Program-made: the position numbers and the translations under genes | Shown: positions 12,311 to 25,170 of the stretch, in pieces | Numbering within the stretch: position 1 is the stretch's first letter | Layout: every line of letters begins with the position of its first letter | Origin: Arthrinium phaeospermum | Lineage: Eukaryota > Ascomycota > Sordariomycetes > Amphisphaeriales > Apiosporaceae | Assembly: GCA_006503535.1 (NCBI GenBank) | Contig: QYRS01000007.1 | Location: 310,001 to 374,000 of the forward strand | DNA length: 64,000 nt | Direction: 5' to 3' | Notes under the pieces: generated by a model | Seen by the model: only the letters and a program-made list of their open reading frames with translations | Database searches by the model: none | What the model was told of the DNA's origin: nothing

Positions 12311-15300
12311 TGTATCTGAGATGCTCAAGCCGAAGAGGGGCGAGCTCTCGGGCTACTGTGGACCATATTGCATTAGTCTCGGCAGTATTAGCGAAATCTT
12401 GCCAGGCTCGTAAACTATAAGCGACTATTCTGTCACAAATTCAACTTGGGCTCCAATGCTCCTCCGAGGAGAACATTGACACATTTGTCCTTGTTATGCA
12501 TGGCGATGGAGATATTGGGCTGAAACCTGAGAAGAAAGTCGCGTCGAGACGAATCTCCTCCCCCCTGCAGTAATGGCTGGCCAGCCGCGCAGTTACCATG
12601 GCTGAACCAACTCTTATGTGGCTTGTTCAACGACCCACAGAGAGGCCATTGTCCATAGCTCTCCAAATGATAACAAAAGCTGGTCACCCGCCTGTATACG
12701 AGGAGAATGTAACGTGTGTGTTACGTCCCTAGGTATGATTGTATCCATGACTCGCGGCGGGAATGATTCGCTATTGATAAAGGTGAACCGCAATGGACGT
12801 ACGGGCAATTCGAGACATGGCGATACGGTCGTATGCCGTCATATAACACATGTGAATCCGAACGTGAGGCTCAACAAACGACCGGAATGTCTGGACCTGG
12901 TTCACCACTAAGGGTTAATAATTTGGTGGGGCTTCGTCGATTCGGCCCTACAGCGCGACCTTGACCGTATGCGGCTTCGTACATCTTTACAGCAACGGGC
13001 TAGATACTCTTAGAGCTAGACCCTGAATTCAGTAATCAGCACCAAGACTTGGCCAGAGCCTAGCAGACAGGTTAGTGAACGAGAGGCGCGAGAAGAGACG
13101 AGACCATCGGCGGCCCGAAAGAGCATTCGCAAGCCAGAACGCAAGCAGCTACTAATGTACATAGAGCATCTCGTTCACAGAGATTGAATTCAGCATCCGA
13201 GATGACTGGGCCCACGTGGATAACTCGAATGGGCAGTGAGCTTCTGCAAGGAGCTATTAAAGACCCTTCTGAAACGGTCCATTCCGCAGACCCATCTGTG
13301 TCACCCACACAGGATCGCCAACAAGGCTGACCCCTTTGGTGATCGAGCATCGGTTTTCGGGAGAAATCGCTCAACACACCGCCAGAGTACCATTGTCTGT
13401 ACATACGACAAACGAGCAAACCCTGGGCTGTGTTTGCGCGCAAAAGCAAGGTTGTTGGATGAAATGCAGGAAACCCAACAGACGTGTGGTAGCCTACCTG
13501 CGTGTAGGCTGCTCTAGGCCGGGCCCCCTTTCGAGCTCCGGGCAGGGCAGCTCGGTGTGTTGCTTGATAGCCTGTCTCTATCACATGCGATACTTCTTCC
13601 AGCCGGGCTCATTAGCCCGCCTTCATTGACGTCCCTATCATGGCCAAGCTACATTGTCGTAATCGTGATGAGGCTGCAAGTTTTTTCAAGCAGGAGTGGA
13701 CCCTTGGACGGAAGAAACAGGCTGCAGGGGCAGGCAGATTGATTCTCGGAAACGAAAGGTTGCTCAGGAACTTACCTAAACATTGAAAGTGCCAGCATAT
13801 CTTGAATGCGAGGGTCATAGGGCGGCTCAATCGCGGCCGTGTTGTGGATAAGTGAATGAGCGGGACCCGCGAGATCCAGTCTGACCTCTGTCTCAAGGAT
13901 CAGCTTGTCATGGTTAATTGAAAAGCATCTGGGATTATAGCGCACATCTGTAAAACGCTCATTCGTAACGGCACTCGGATGCCACGCTTTGATGCAGTAT
14001 CAGAGGAGAGTGCTGGCCAGCTTGACCTCCATGCGCTTTTGGCTAGCTACGGAGTACTGTTTGGCTGGACCCAAAATATCGGTAGTTGGCTCGACATCCA
14101 AAAAGAGCCGACCAAACGTTGAGAAATGAACTATCCAGCCCTGGAGTTAAGGGGCCAGGTCAAGGGGATATGGCGGGTGCCGGGATTGGGCCAATCAAGC
14201 CAATAACTGGCGGCAATGAGCCAAGTTGAAGATACTGAAATTTGATAGCCTCGCAAGTGCCCAGGCTGGCGTTCTTGTGGTTGCGATTGCAAATAGCTGC
14301 TAGATATCAAATCTTTCCGTCGACGCGGCAAGGCCCACCGTGATGGGACCGTTAGCGCAAAGGCTTATGAGAGATAAGGATTGGAGAGGATCAAGGTTCA
14401 GGTTGATAGGATGGATGGACCGTCAGCTCCGAATTGGCCAATATGCCAAAGCAAGGCCCGTCACCTCCTTAAAAGAGACCATGACATGACAGACAGGTCG
14501 CCGTCGCGAGAAAAGATAAGCAAGATCCTTCCACCAAAGGAATCTCTAATCAAGTACGATGGAGTGAGGAGGATTACTTAAGTGTGCGCCCCCCCATGCC
14601 CGTTGAGGGTGGTTCCAACAGTGGTTCCAGCTGCCAACCGTCCACAAGCGGGCGAATGGGTGCCACCGTATTGATTTGCGGTTTGCGCGTGAAATGTGGC
14701 TGAGCGTGGGGTTTTGCGCGATTGGCTGCTACAGTGGGAAGCTGAACGGGTTCCAGCCGGGTTGTTGACAGATCCTAGCCCCTAGCGAATCTAGAAGTCT
14801 TCTGTGCAGATAATCAAATCGCCATCACTTGATAGCGGTCCGAAAAAAGTAAAGAACGGGTGTACATGTGTGTGTGTACGTCTTACCGCGCCGTGCATGT
14901 GATTGAATTCTCTGTCACAGTATCCGTAAGTTGGTGAAGCCCGCCTGATTCGGATGATTGGCCCATGGTCATACCTATGCAAATGAACAGCGTGCCAACT
15001 GACTCCGACTCGCTGTCCGACTCATGGCTGCAAATTGAGGGGGGCGGAGGACAGCATCATGCTCACGTATGGGCGGGCGGATGGAGGTGCGGGTACCAAA
15101 CGATGCACACACACACATGAGTTGACTAAGTACGCGCGCCTGCAAGGGGCTCGAAACTCACAATGACCATTTTTTTCGTGGTCGGGGTGTTAAGCTACGT
15201 CGCACTGGTAACTGCAACTAGGCTTTGCCGTTCCAATAACCGTGACTGGAAAGCGGCCGGGTCACTGTTGCCCGTTTCCAGGAGGCGGCGACGTTGCAGG

Positions 15301-16152
15301 CGCAGCAGCAACAACCCCTGGAAGAGAGCGCGCCAGTGAGCAGCGTCCAAAATCCAGACATTGATCGGCCGGAATTATCGAATGGCGCCATAATCGTTCA
15401 ACCCGTCTGTACGCAAGGCGCGTGGGTGGGCGTAGGCAAGATTGGGAGCCCTTCCGTTTGCGGTAAGGAGGGGTGATAAGGAGCAAGTAACGCGCAGGCC
15501 ATAGGTACCACCCACGCACAACGCTTGTCAGGGGGCCCGCCAGGTGTGGCCCCTTCCGGTCTGTCTTTTCTGACAGCCACTGTTCAGCCCCACCTACGAA
15601 AAAAACAGGCCCCGTTTTGATGATCCAACACTGAGGGAAAAGTGGGATGTGATACCCGACGGGCGGCGGCGAAAAGTGTCGCTGACCAGACCTTGTCCAT
15701 CCATCCATCCATCGTTAGAATTTCCTCATGGGATGGATCGCCTAGTGAGCCCAGGATTCCTGGAAATAACTGACTGACGGTTTAGTCTAGTATGTACGTA
15801 CCTGATCCTGGCCTACCATGACTGCAACGCAACGATTCAAACAGATAAAATCAATCTTGGTTCCACTCCCTCCGTGTCGCCCCTCCCTCCACAATGAATG
15901 TGTCTGCTTCCTCTCACGTCTCGTCGTTCCTATTTTCCCCGGTGAACCTCGTATGTTGAAAGACCTGACGACTCCCTCGCCTACGGGTCGTCTATTTCTA
16001 GTTTTACCCATTTGCTCCAAACTTGCTTGCTATATGCTTAGACCCGTCCAAGTTGCGGCCTGCTTGCAACTTACACCTTGGCTCTCTCATCACCGAGCCT
16101 GAAAACACGCTATACACGACCGGGCTAACTGCCCGCAACTGACCATCGCAAT

Positions 16153-18078
16153 ATGCCCTCCTTCAACCCTTTTACGTCTGTGGCCAGCAGAAATGCGTGC
16201 GCCTTGTTTGAGATTAGGTGAGCCCCCTTGTCTTATCACAGGCGCTCCTGTCTGTTTCTAACCCCCTTATCCAGACTCGAAAGCGACTTCATCGTCTTTC
16301 GTGGTAGTACAGACGAGGCCTCTGGCCAGCTTCTCAAGGGAGTTGTTGTACTGTGCCTCCGAGAACCCCTCAGAGTCGAAGATGTTCACCTACGGTTAAC
16401 GGGCAGCGCCCGAGTCGCCTGGATGGAGGGAAAACAGACGCCAACCGGAATCCACAACCAGAAAATCGACCGCACGACGACCGTCCTGAGGCACAGCTGG
16501 CCACCATTCGTATTTGGACAGGACCATCACTCGCATATTCTCGCCGCAGGCAACTACGAATGGCCTTTCGAGCTGCTCCTGGAGGGCAACACTCTGGAAA
16601 GTGTGGAAGGGCTCTACCAGACTGGTATCAGCTACTTTCTCAAAGCAACCGTCTCTCGCGGCAAGCTTGCCAAGAACCTCCATGCGTTCAAGAGAGTTCG
16701 CATCATCCGGACGCTGGACCCTGCCGCCCTCGAGTTCAACCACGCCATGAGTGTCGAAAACATATGGCCGAACAAGGTGGAATACTCGATTGTCATCCCT
16801 CAGAAGGCTGTTGTGTTCGGTAGCCACATCCCATTGGAAATGCGATTCACCCCGTTATTGAAGGGCCTAGAGATGGGCGAGATCACCGTGAGGCTATTGG
16901 AATCTCAGGAGTTCTCTGTTCCTGGCTACAGTGCGCTCCCAAGGATCCACAAAGCCGAGCGCGAGGTTACGAATTGGCACTTTGAAGTGAAGCGGAACGA
17001 CCACTGGCAGGACAACATCGAAGAAACTGGCCAAGAAGGGTGGAAGGTGACAAGAGACCTGCCGCTGCCTCAGAAGCTGTCAAAGTGTCTGCAAGACTGC
17101 ACGGCCGAGGGCATCAAGATCCGCCACAAGATCAAGCTCACGGTAGCACTGAAGAACCCCGATGGTCATGTTTCGGAGCTGAGGGCCACGCTGCCCGTCA
17201 CCATCTTCATCTCGCCAAACATTACCTTGGACGACGATGGCAACGTGGTTTCTGGGGAGGCCCAAGAGACCACCGCCGAGGGCACCGTGTCCGATAGTGA
17301 TCAGTCCAACATGGCACCACCCGGGTACGGGCTCCACGTGCTAGACCAGCTGTACGAAAACGTGGATCCCAGCATAACGCCCAATGGGATGCAGAGCGGC
17401 ATCAACACACCATTTTACGCCCAGTCGCGCGCTGGATCGCACGAGAACCTGTCGCAGCTGGCAAGCGGAGCAGTCACCCCGGCTGCGCTCTCGTCTAGGC
17501 TACAGAACGTGTCTCTTGATCCAACCCACCGAAACAACTCGTACACGTCGATGGGATCCCATTCGGGGATCAACACGCCCAGCCACAACTATTCTCACGA
17601 CGGCGATCACACGGCTGAATCTTCGCTGCCCCAGTCAGCTGAATTGTCTCGACAAACTAGTGTTGAAGAGCACCATTCGCCCGAAACCTCTGGCCACAGC
17701 ACACCCCCAGAGCACGTCGACGCACCCGATGTGGATATGGCGCAGCTCAGCAAAGTCCCCAGTTACAACACAGCTACGAGGACTCCCCTCGCTCGAAACT
17801 CGAGCTTTTCGGACTCAGTCGCGCTCCCCGATTACTTCAGCGTCATGAGCGCGCCGAGTTCGCCGACGAGGGTCCCTGTGAATGATCCGCTCGCAACCAT
17901 CACCGAGGACACGGGCGATTCGGCCGAGACACTCCGCGACCCACGGCCAGCCCGCCGGCCATCGGCAAGACGCAGCAACTCGCTCGGGTTTGCCAGTTTC
18001 CTGTCTTCACACACGATAGGCGACCACCATGGCGAACGCCTGTCCCGATTGATACCGTCAAGAGGAGCGGCTTCCTAA
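16153..18078 (+). CDS. creD: Arrestin-type ubiquitin ligase adaptor CreD (622 aa)
   Basis: CreD links the HECT ubiquitin ligase HulA (Rsp5 type) to membrane transporters and acts in carbon catabolite repression; yeast relatives are Rod1 and Rog3. Exons 16153-16217 and 16275-18078. The N-terminal two thirds form the arrestin fold: FIVFRGSTDEASGQLLKGVV, then EPLRVEDVHLRLTGSARV, ending near the segment VTIFISPNITLDDDG. The C-terminal third is Ser/Thr/Pro-rich and disordered. It carries a PPGY motif, the type bound by WW domains of the ligase, plus the looser PSY and LPDY sequences. The start in exon 1 (MPSFNPFTSVASRN) is the only ATG that splices in frame. Downstream neighbour is slm1. Confidence 0.88.
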
Positions 18079-19449
18079 AAACCAAAACAGAAGAATCGGC
18101 ACACATAATCCATATTCTTGTGTAATATGGTTCTTGTTTATACTTGCTTACTCGGGGCGTTTGGAAAGGTCGGACATCACACATATAGACGGGAGACTGA
18201 AGTACGGAACTTCGTGGCGTTACATACACATGCTTACAAGCGGCTTGGGTCGGATCATTGGATCACCTTAAATACTCGTTTGGATATACCCCTACTGTTC
18301 ATGGTTTTTTTTATGGGAAGCGATAGATGGCATAGCCTACTACATTCGTCATCTTCTGGGTAACGTGTATACAAAGTTAATGACAATATGCCTACCTGCC
18401 CAACTACAACTTGACTTGACGTATCTTGCGATGTTCGTGCTCCTATGATCCTCCTAGATGCAATCGTTCAAGTGGTTGCAAGGTACTGTACTACTATGCC
18501 CAACACACTACGGCTACTAAAGAACCCACCACTGCATTTCATGCTGCCCTTCACGACCCGGAGCTGAGGTTTAGGTTCACGTCATGTTGAACTAAAGTCT
18601 GCTGACCCGAAATTTATGAGTTTAATTGCTTGTGCCCATCAAAAAAGTCCGGCTTGGCAAATCAGTGTCATAATCAGTCCCGTCCGATCATGGCGATGAA
18701 GCCAGATTACCTGATTGGACCGAAAAAGGCTGGAAGTGCTTGCTTGTTAGGTTACAGCAGGTCTCACAGAAAAGCGAGGGGCAAGCAGTGCAGTTGCAGT
18801 TGGGGAAGCTATGATTGACGTCATTAGCGCTACATTGATTCCTGGTGGCTTTAGCTAACCCAACTGGACTTTGGTCCTAGTCCTAGCCTCGAGCGCATCA
18901 ACTAGAGCCATGTCTCTTGGAATCCTATGGCTTGTGAAGTGTCGAATAAAAACAAACTGTCGGGGGTCTATGACCTCAGCATCGTGAGGGACGCCCTTCA
19001 CTTTATCCTGTTTTACCATCCGGTCCAGGTTTGTCTAGCCCGTTCCAGGGTAAGTAGGCTAGTCATGCCATCTCATCTTGCGCATTTGCATCCGCACCGA
19101 ACCACAAGCTTCGCTGGCTGTCTTTGTGCCCACCGGCCTAATGATCGACCGCCGGGGTCGCCCCTAATTGGCCCAAACACCCTCGCAACTTCAATAGCGC
19201 CAGAGGTCTAGAGCTCCCCTCAGCATCTGCCGCACGCCATATCGTCACCCCCCTTAATCTGGCCCTCCTTCGAGTGTCGCGATAAAAAAAGACATTATTC
19301 TTAGACTCCCAAATCCGTCAGATCCTGGGCATATATATATTTATCCTGTCCTCCACAGCTCACACCAGTCGCGCGACTTGTACGCCACCGACAGAACCGT
19401 CTCTCTGCCCCCCCGACCCACGATCCCAAACGCCGCGCCGCTTCACAAG
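18079..19449. other. Intergenic region creD-slm1
   Basis: No credible gene is seen. A TATATATATTTAT run at about 19332-19344 is a likely core promoter element for slm1. Confidence 0.5.
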
Positions 19450-21032
19450 ATGAGCGCAGATTCGCAACCGATGCCCCTGCGCCAGGGCACTACGATGAGT
19501 AGCAGCTTTGGCGACGAGGCCGTGCCTGAATTCGACCCGGCCAGCGTGAGTGTTTTCTTCGAGCCATGCGGTAACAGCAAGCGAGGACTGTAGCTAATCG
19601 ATGCACTTAAATCTCAGACCGCCGGTCTCCTCTCCGAACGACTTCGAGCCTGGAAGCATGCCGTCGCCTACCTCGAGGAATACGTTTCGGCCACGGAGAA
19701 AGTACACCGGTCTCATGCTAAGGAATATGAGAAGGTGCTCAAGACCATCTCTCAGCCGCTGCGAGAGGGCAAGCATTTTGATCAGGGGCTCGGAGGAGTC
19801 GCGGGCTTCTTCGAGAACATGCGTGTCAACACTCAGGTACGATGGACCACCCCAATAGACGACAATTTCGAGACAGTGCTCTAATTGGCGAACAGGCTAT
19901 GATCAACTCCAACGCCGAGACGGAAAAGACCATTAAGGGCACCGTCCTCCCCATCCTCGAGCGACTGCACAAGGAGATTAAGACAAAGAGCAAGGAAATC
20001 ATGACCGGCGCTGAGAAGAGCGCCAAGGAGGTCGAGAAGGCCAGAAACACAACCCAGAAGCACATCGAGCTTCTTGGCCAACACTCCGCTTCGTTCGAAT
20101 CCACCGGCGGCAAGATGAACCCCAGCGAGGACCCATACGTCCTCCAGCGCGGTGTCATCCACCGGCTCAACAAGCAGGTTATGGAAGAGAACAACCACCG
20201 AAACGACCTGATCACAGTTCAAGGCCACTTCCAGGCCTTTGAGGCGCATGTGATCCAAGTCGTGCAGCAGGCCATGGAGGCTTTCAACGCCGTTGCGGGC
20301 GGGCAGGCAGAAAAGACCAGGGCATTGTACGCCGATATGCTGAGCACTGCTCAACGTATCCCGCCAGACTTTGAGTGGAAGGGTTTCCAGCACCGAGAAG
20401 GCCAGCACCTGGTTGACCCGAACGAGTCGCCGCGCAGTGTCGAGTCTCTGACTTTCCCTAACCAGGGCCACAACTCGACCAAGCCCCTCATTGAGGGCAG
20501 TTTGGAGCGGAAGTCGCGAAACAAGCTTTCATGGGGAACGCAGACTGGCTACTACGTCGTGACACCGTCCAAGTTCCTTCACGAGTTCAAGGATGACGAC
20601 AACCTCCGCGCCGACCCCAAGCCCGAATTGTCGATCTACCTGCCTGACGCCGTGATTGGCAACCCCAGCGGCGACAAGTTCAATGTCAAGGGCAAAGATA
20701 AGAGCAGCAGCTTCAGCAGCAAGCTAGCCGGCGCATCCGAACTTTCTTTCAAGGCGCACACACCTGCCGATGCCCAGAAATGGTTTGAGGCTATCCGTAC
20801 GGCTGCCGGTACTTCCGGTACTGGCGCTATTGAGAGCACCCCCGCGTCGCCTGTTGTTGGACGCTCCGATTCCTCAGCCGGAGCCTCCCTCGCGGAGAAG
20901 ACGCAAGCCGCGGACAAGGGCCAGGAGGCTGGTATTACTGGTAATGACACAGTTTCCAGCCCTACCGCCATGTCTCCCGTCGAGCCTGCAGCAAGCGCGA
21001 CTGCGTCAGGGGATAAGAAGCCAGCTGTTTAG
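19450..21032 (+). CDS. slm1: Slm1-type F-BAR and PH domain protein, TORC2 effector (483 aa)
   Basis: Slm proteins bind PI(4,5)P2 at the plasma membrane (eisosomes), recruit TORC2 to activate Ypk kinases and help organise actin. Exons 19450-19545, 19618-19836 and 19896-21032, all phase 0. A helical F-BAR-like segment covers about residues 33-250 (LLSERLRAWKHAVAYLEEY, KEIMTGAEKSAKEVEKA). A PH domain follows (LIEGSLERKSRNKLSWGTQ, KSSSFSSKLAGASELSFKAH, DAQKWFEAIRTA). The tail is Ala/Ser/Thr-rich and disordered. The in-frame upstream extension begins only with a TTG codon, so the ATG at 19450 is preferred. Confidence 0.9.
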
Positions 21033-23142
21033 AGACAGAGCTGGGCCGCTGCATCCCACAAACGACGTGAAATACTGCGCAGCATGGACAAGTTCCCACG
21101 TCGTGAGACCTGTTGAACCGTGAACGCACGGAGCCGACGGCTCTATGACAGAATAGGATATGAACAAGGAGGAAATAACTTTACGATGCGATGTGACGCG
21201 ATGCAATTCAGCCTTTCAGTGGAGGATGATCAGCTGATACACGAGGCAGACATGGCGCAGGCGTGCTTTTTTGCAAGAACGGGTTCCTTAACGCGACCGC
21301 TTCGATATCCAATTGCTAATCAGTTTTTATTAATGATATTCTTGCTTACTTAGACGCGAGTAGCCTATGTATGTATGTTCGTGTTTGACTGACTCCCTAA
21401 GTAGGCAGCTCTCAGCTCTCACTAGTTCCGGATCCTGCTGCAGATAAAAATAGCACGCAGCAAACTCCAGTCAGTCAGCGATGTCTGGGGGGTGGCTTGC
21501 AGGAAGGCACACTTCGAAAGTGCACTTTTCGTTTTCTCAATTGCTTCCGCCAGAGCCTTGCGGTTCTTCGGAGAAGATTCGTTTGCAGAGTAAGATCTTC
21601 GGGGATATCCCTAATTGGCATTCCTTACCGGTGAAGCCTGAAGTGAAGCCACATAAAATCATATTCATTTCGTTTGAGCCGCATGCTGTGCAACAGCAGG
21701 TTAGGCTGCCAACATGTGCCACCCAACATTCATGCGACATTGTCGCAGAGCAGACAAAGTGGCACTCAGCTCGTACATTTGCTTCCCATAGGAATATCGA
21801 GTAAACCGAAAAGCGCTGTGACGACTGGACACCAGGTGGCTGGGCACGGTTCTAGAACAATGAAACGAAAAGATTTTCGCTTTTAGCCGTTTTTGCGAGC
21901 TTGTCATCTACATCTTGCGGCGGAACCAAGGTCCGCCATTCGATGATGCGTGGGGTAAGGCTGAGATCAGGTCAACGACGACATCCCGCGGGCGGTGGTG
22001 CCGAAGGATTGCCTGATGCAGAACACTAGACCTGGGTCCTTTCAATAGCACGTCAATACTGCTCTCTTGATTGGAAGAAACCCATGTCTTACCTAATGCA
22101 AGCTGACTTGGTTTAAGTACCCAATCTGGGTCCCCATGCAGGCGCATGCACCCCTATCTTCTGATGAGATGCGATGAGATGCGCTGAGCCTTATTATAGC
22201 GATGTGGCTTCTGCCACCAATTACCAGCAACAAGAGAGAGAGCAGCGTACATACCCCCTGGATCTACAATATATGCTGTGCAATCGGCCACGCACCCCCT
22301 AGCTGGAACGGGAGAAGGGGATCGCGTCTGACTGGTGGCCTTACCCCGAGCTGTAACGCAGCAGCTGGCAACGCCTTGCCATCCGTGTTTGGTAGCGCAC
22401 AAATTTCCCGAGATGGCAGACGTCAGTCAGAATGTTTCCGGCGGCTCGACGGATACTGCGCGCTGAGCCCGAGCCCCGTCCCCTGCTCGCATATACCCCA
22501 TAAGTCTGCCAAGGCATATTTGCTTTTCTTCCGCCGACGGAAACACACCCCTGATGTTGCGCGAGTCTATCGTACGTTGGCAACGGGCTGAGCTTACTTG
22601 GGTCTATCTACCTTCATCACCATATCGAGCAAGGCTCGATCCATCCACTCATTCACTATCCCAATTTTTTGGCTGTTCACAATACTCTATCTGCGCACCT
22701 CGCATCCTTCCCCCGCGAGAACCGAGATTGCTACGCCAGAAATAGCAAGGCTGAGCGTATAGTGTTCCTGAGCCGACCCCCACGTGGCGATGACAGCGGT
22801 ACACCGGCCAGAACACAAGCTGTGGCTGCGGGCTGCATATTTCCTTTTTGGGGCTCTTATGACTTACATATGTTCGCGCGATCCTACCTTAGGTCATGAC
22901 AGTAGAACCAGGAGAAGACGAAGCATGAATAAAAAAAACGCCCCACGAGGCTTTTTCGGCGGTGGTGATGAATCGAAACCAGTATGAATAGACCTCTGAT
23001 CCATCGCCACTTCGGAGTCTCCCATCCCCGTCCATCACGACAACTAACAAACTAACGTCGTCTTCTCCCTACACGTCTGGGCCCCAAAGTATCAGAAACC
23101 GAAAGAAGTACCAACAAGATATACCATATTGTTTTGCCCAAC
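21033..23142. other. Intergenic region slm1-Clr5 gene
   Basis: Short frames only. A 10-base unit GATGAGATGC occurs twice in tandem at 22163-22182. Nothing else is recognised. Confidence 0.5.
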
Positions 23143-24052
23143 ATGACGAAAGATTGGGATAGCTACAAAGAAACCATCTTGGCCCTGTATGAACACCAGA
23201 CACTTGCGCAAGTGATGGAGGTTATGAAGAGGGACTATGGTTTCGAGGCATCGTGAGCACCATCCCCATCCCTCCCCAGCTGCGTGTTATACTTGCTGCA
23301 TCAGCAGGGCGGGATTCGAAAGATGATCTAGTATTGTCCACTAACTCGCCAACAGAACCCGCGCGTACCGCCAGAAGCTCGACAAATGGGCAAGCGGAAG
23401 TACAAGAAGCGCAAGGGCAAATCAGACAACAGCCCCGACGTGAGCGACGCCGACAGCGCGGATGATGCCGCCGGGTCGTCCATCTCGGCGTCGCCTCAAG
23501 TGTCACGTCGAAAAGGGGACACGCATGCCGCCGGCGGCACTGGCTACGGGGCCAATGCTGCGACGTTCCAGCAGGGCGATGGCAACTACTCGCTCGACCA
23601 TCATGGAACAGACGCGAGGTATGGCTGACTAGTAATTCTTCTTCTCCCCGTCCTTCCTCTCCACTCTTTACTATCTTCAGCATGCTTCTCTACACCTTGA
23701 TGTCTACTTGATTTCGTCATTGTTTGTTCGATACCGGCACTAACAGGGTCCAAACAGCAATGCCTATAACCCGGCGCAGTACCCAAACGCGAGCTCGTAC
23801 GGCGCCACCGACAGCTCATACTGGGCGGGGGGCTACTCGGACACGACGGCGCAAAGCTACTCCCAGACAACCCTCGACCCGGGTGCGGCGACGTACGGCT
23901 ACGACGGGATGGCGTATCCGAGCGACAACACGGCGACGGGGGCGCCGTTTCAATACATGGATACCTCCGGCGGCGGCGGCTTCCCCATGGACGGACAAAT
24001 GGACTACGCGGCGTACCCGGACGGCGGCTGGGATCACGCCCAAGACGGGTAG
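23143..24052 (+). CDS. Clr5-domain protein with an apparent one-base frameshift
   Basis: Exons 23143-23252, 23356-23618 and 23758-24052. The N-terminus is a Clr5 domain, a short helical domain common in filamentous ascomycetes: WDSYKETILALYEHQTLAQV, then RDYGFEAS, TRAYRQKLDKW. At 23387-23391 the frame must change by one base: the domain frame reads ...LDKW and then hits a stop, while the next frame continues GKRKYKKRKGKS. One extra G in the GGG run would give the family-like KWGKRKYKK. The summed exon length is 668, one short of a multiple of three, consistent with this. The rest is low-complexity: Ser/Asp-rich, then Tyr/Gly/Asp-rich, ending GGWDHAQDG. Either a sequencing error or a real frameshift is possible. 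The function of the protein is unknown. Confidence 0.72.
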
Positions 24053-25110
24053 ACGGGATGGCTCGAAAGAGCGAGAACATCCACATGCGAGCGATCCAAC
24101 CAACTTGCGTGCCCCAGCTAGACAGTTCGTACCATCTTTGACTGCATGGATTCGGATATAGACAAAAGCATGCATAAGTTGTTATAGAGGTTTCTTTTCT
24201 GGTTTCTTTGATTCACTCGTTCGTTTCCCTTTGACTTTGTTCGCGAGGGAATATCCGGGCAATTTGGCTTGCGAAGCACGTTTTTCAACACTGCCTTGTA
24301 TGGGACGTGTTTTTCTTTTCTCGGTGAAATTGGGCATTTTCATCTTACTATCGTTATGGCATTCTGATTCCTTTTGTCACTTAGAGTACTTACATTCCTT
24401 CACTGTTTATACTTTCTGGGGCCGACTACCGTTCCATATTCCATCATGATAAACGTTTGTATAGTTTACATTGACGTCCATATTGCAGTCACTTGGCTGT
24501 CTTGTCCCTGTGTCTGCATCCCCTCGTACTGATGTCACTAGAAATCTTCGCCTTGGGCATCAAGAACGAGAGGCCATCAACCATATTTCCCTCGCGGCAA
24601 ATCCCTGCTCCACAACTGTGTCGAATAACACTTCTCCGTTGGACTTGGCTCACGCGTCTGACATTCTACCCATCCCGCGTTCATCTGTTGGCTTTGTAAT
24701 ATAAATAAAAGTTGGATCACATGCCTACTGGTGGAAATATAGTATGTAAGCTAGGGCTGTACTAGTGCTCGGTTAAGGGTCCATAAGGTTGACGGATGGT
24801 CGGAAATTGGTGCTTACAGTACCACTACACGCGGATGTAAACTTCTTATCTCCAGCACTTCCCACTAAGGAGTGGGGATTTGCTTATTTTGACACACGGC
24901 CAAGGGAGACGGAATTCGCCCGGTTTCTCGTGTGGCTTGGAGCAGGGCACCTGGTACTGCAAGACAATTGCCAATCATAGGAATGGTGAGCTACAAAAGA
25001 GAATCTGCAGAGTTTATAAGCATTATCAACTTTTGTTTGACGGGACTCAAGATGGTTGGTACACAGAGAGGCCGTAGGAGCGCGGCCAGGACTATACGAA
25101 TGCTGCAGCG
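24053..25110. other. Intergenic region left of the AT-rich relic
   Basis: It holds the 3' end of the Clr5 gene; no other gene is seen. Composition is normal up to about 25170 and then collapses to nearly pure A+T. Confidence 0.5.
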
Positions 25111-25122
25111 CAACCATGGTAT

Positions 25123-25170
25123 AAGGTTAAGACCCAGGCTACCGTCACCCCCTACCTATCGCCACCCTTT
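25123..25170 (+). repeat. Left terminal inverted repeat
   Basis: Pairs with the reverse complement of 26359-26406 at 41 of 48 positions, including a perfect 17-base core GCTACCGTCACCCCCTA. Three of the seven differences are G/A or C/T transitions. Confidence 0.85.

Larger units (their letters stand above)
10222..16152. other. Gene-poor interval of about 6 kb between creC and creD
   Basis: No open frame here has recognisable motifs or a convincing exon structure; the longest, 13072-13584 on the minus strand, has random-looking composition. The left end holds the creC 3' end and the right end the creD leader. One small membrane-type frame (12212-12310, minus) is listed separately. A regulatory RNA or a multi-exon gene with tiny exons could be missed by eye. 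Confidence 0.5.

Noticed and set aside
13072..13584. 170-codon minus-strand open frame between creC and creD
   Set aside because: No domain, mixed Cys/Arg/Ser composition and no promoter or intron signals that I can support.
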